Of a stretch of DNA of 64,000 nt, positions 63,816 to 64,000 are shown one piece after another (within the stretch, counting starts at the first letter, position 1; the number at the start of each line of letters is the position of its first letter). This DNA comes from Rhizobiales bacterium SYSU XM002 (GTDB lineage Bacteria; Pseudomonadota; Alphaproteobacteria; Rhizobiales; Beijerinckiaceae): the NCBI GenBank assembly GCA_009846685.1, contig VWVY01000003.1:62001-126000 (forward strand). The letters run 5' to 3'. Made by a program: the position numbers and the translations under genes. The notes below the pieces were generated by a model, which was not told where the DNA came from, ran no database searches, and was given only the letters and a program-made list of their open reading frames with translations.

Positions 63816-64000
63816 ATGGCAGGAAATTCGATTGTAATCGCAAGCGCGGCCCGCACCGCGGTCGGCAGCTTCAACGGCGCGTTCGCCGATGTTCCGGCTG
63901 CCCAGCTCGGCGCCGCGGCCATCAAGGGCGCGCTTGAGCGTGCGGGCGTCGCAGGCGCCGAGGTCGATGAAGTGATCCTGGGCCAGGTGCTCTCGGCCAA
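63816..64000 (+). CDS. phaA: Acetyl-CoA acetyltransferase PhaA (5' part)
   Basis: The first 61 codons of a thiolase, cut by the window edge: MAGNSIVIASAARTAVGSFN, then LGAAAIKGALERAGVAGAEV and DEVILGQVLSA, the standard biosynthetic thiolase N-terminus. The enzyme condenses two acetyl-CoA to acetoacetyl-CoA for polyhydroxybutyrate. Catalytic Cys lies just beyond the edge. GAGGAGAAAC precedes ATG 63816. Confidence 0.93.
   Translation, partial: MAGNSIVIASAARTAVGSFNGAFADVPAAQLGAAAIKGALERAGVAGAEVDEVILGQVLSA

Overview
The window reads as ordinary, gene-dense core chromosome of a motile, piliated, polyhydroxyalkanoate-making alphaproteobacterium. The order Hyphomicrobiales (Rhizobiales) is most likely. 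The evidence is GC-rich coding, the cell-cycle regulators ChpT, CtrA and SciP, a Caulobacter-like fliF-fliG-fliH(flbE)-fliN-flbD operon, PhaR, PmtA, an F1-ATPase zeta inhibitor (DUF1476), and TTAA-N7-TTAA (CtrA) and GANTC (CcrM) motifs in front of the expected genes. I see no rRNA, insertion sequence, prophage, integron or CRISPR array. There is one tRNA (CAT anticodon). Genus cannot be read from the sequence by eye.

Layout. 1-1.5 kb: a secreted YHS-type protein and cysQ. 1.6-8.2 kb: chpT followed by a chemotaxis operon (cheA-cheW-cheY-cheB-cheR). 8.3-11.3 kb: ctrA, divergent from fliI-fliJ across a 437-bp spacer rich in GANTC sites. 11.3-13.1 kb: a GNAT acetyltransferase and a UPF0104-type membrane protein. 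13.1-24.7 kb: minus-strand flagellar blocks (flhA, a small membrane protein, flbD, fliN, fliH, fliG, fliF; then sciP, flgD, fliK), with a pdxA-family gene between them. 24.9-26.9 kb: mnmA, pmtA, tRNA. 27-30.4 kb: a Tad/Flp pilus island with two TadE/TadG-like proteins, a CpaC N-terminal-like secreted protein and three tandem 57-residue Flp pilins. 30.4-37.9 kb: Nudix, DUF2189, DUF2076, L,D-transpeptidase, cheZ, a flippase, a TauE exporter and an EamA exporter. 38-40 kb: groES-groEL behind a CIRCE operator. 40-50.9 kb: a secreted FG-GAP-like protein, a doxX gene broken by a stop codon, a METTL20-like methyltransferase, an RND pump with its adaptor, 3-hydroxybutyrate dehydrogenase, a Fur/Zur regulator, ispG, and a vWA TadG-like protein. 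50.9-54 kb: purQ, purS, purC with an unknown gene between purS and purQ, then the ATPase zeta subunit. 54-64 kb: an HpaI-type aldolase, an esterase, a MacAB-like exporter, a polyprenyl synthase, rpmF, a GGDEF-EAL protein, phaR and the start of phaA.

The unifying theme is cell-cycle control of polar structures. The window encodes the phosphotransferase (ChpT), the master regulator (CtrA) and its inhibitor (SciP). Perfect or near-perfect CtrA boxes lie upstream of flhA, fliF, sciP, fliK, the flp pilins, the vWA TadG gene and possibly the GGDEF-EAL gene. A second layer is visible. The sigma-54 activator FlbD is encoded here, and a palindrome GGCAA-N3-TTGCC that resembles the Caulobacter ftr (FlbD-binding) element occurs next to the CtrA boxes of flhA, fliF and fliK. 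The fliK copy lies about 125 bp upstream of a good -24/-12 promoter. No novel defence or mobile system was found. The most original items are the GANTC cluster between ctrA and fliI, the CtrA/ftr composite promoters, a MacA-type adaptor carrying an inserted LTxxQ (CpxP/Spy-like) helical segment, the triplicated and separately terminated pilins, and the broken doxX.
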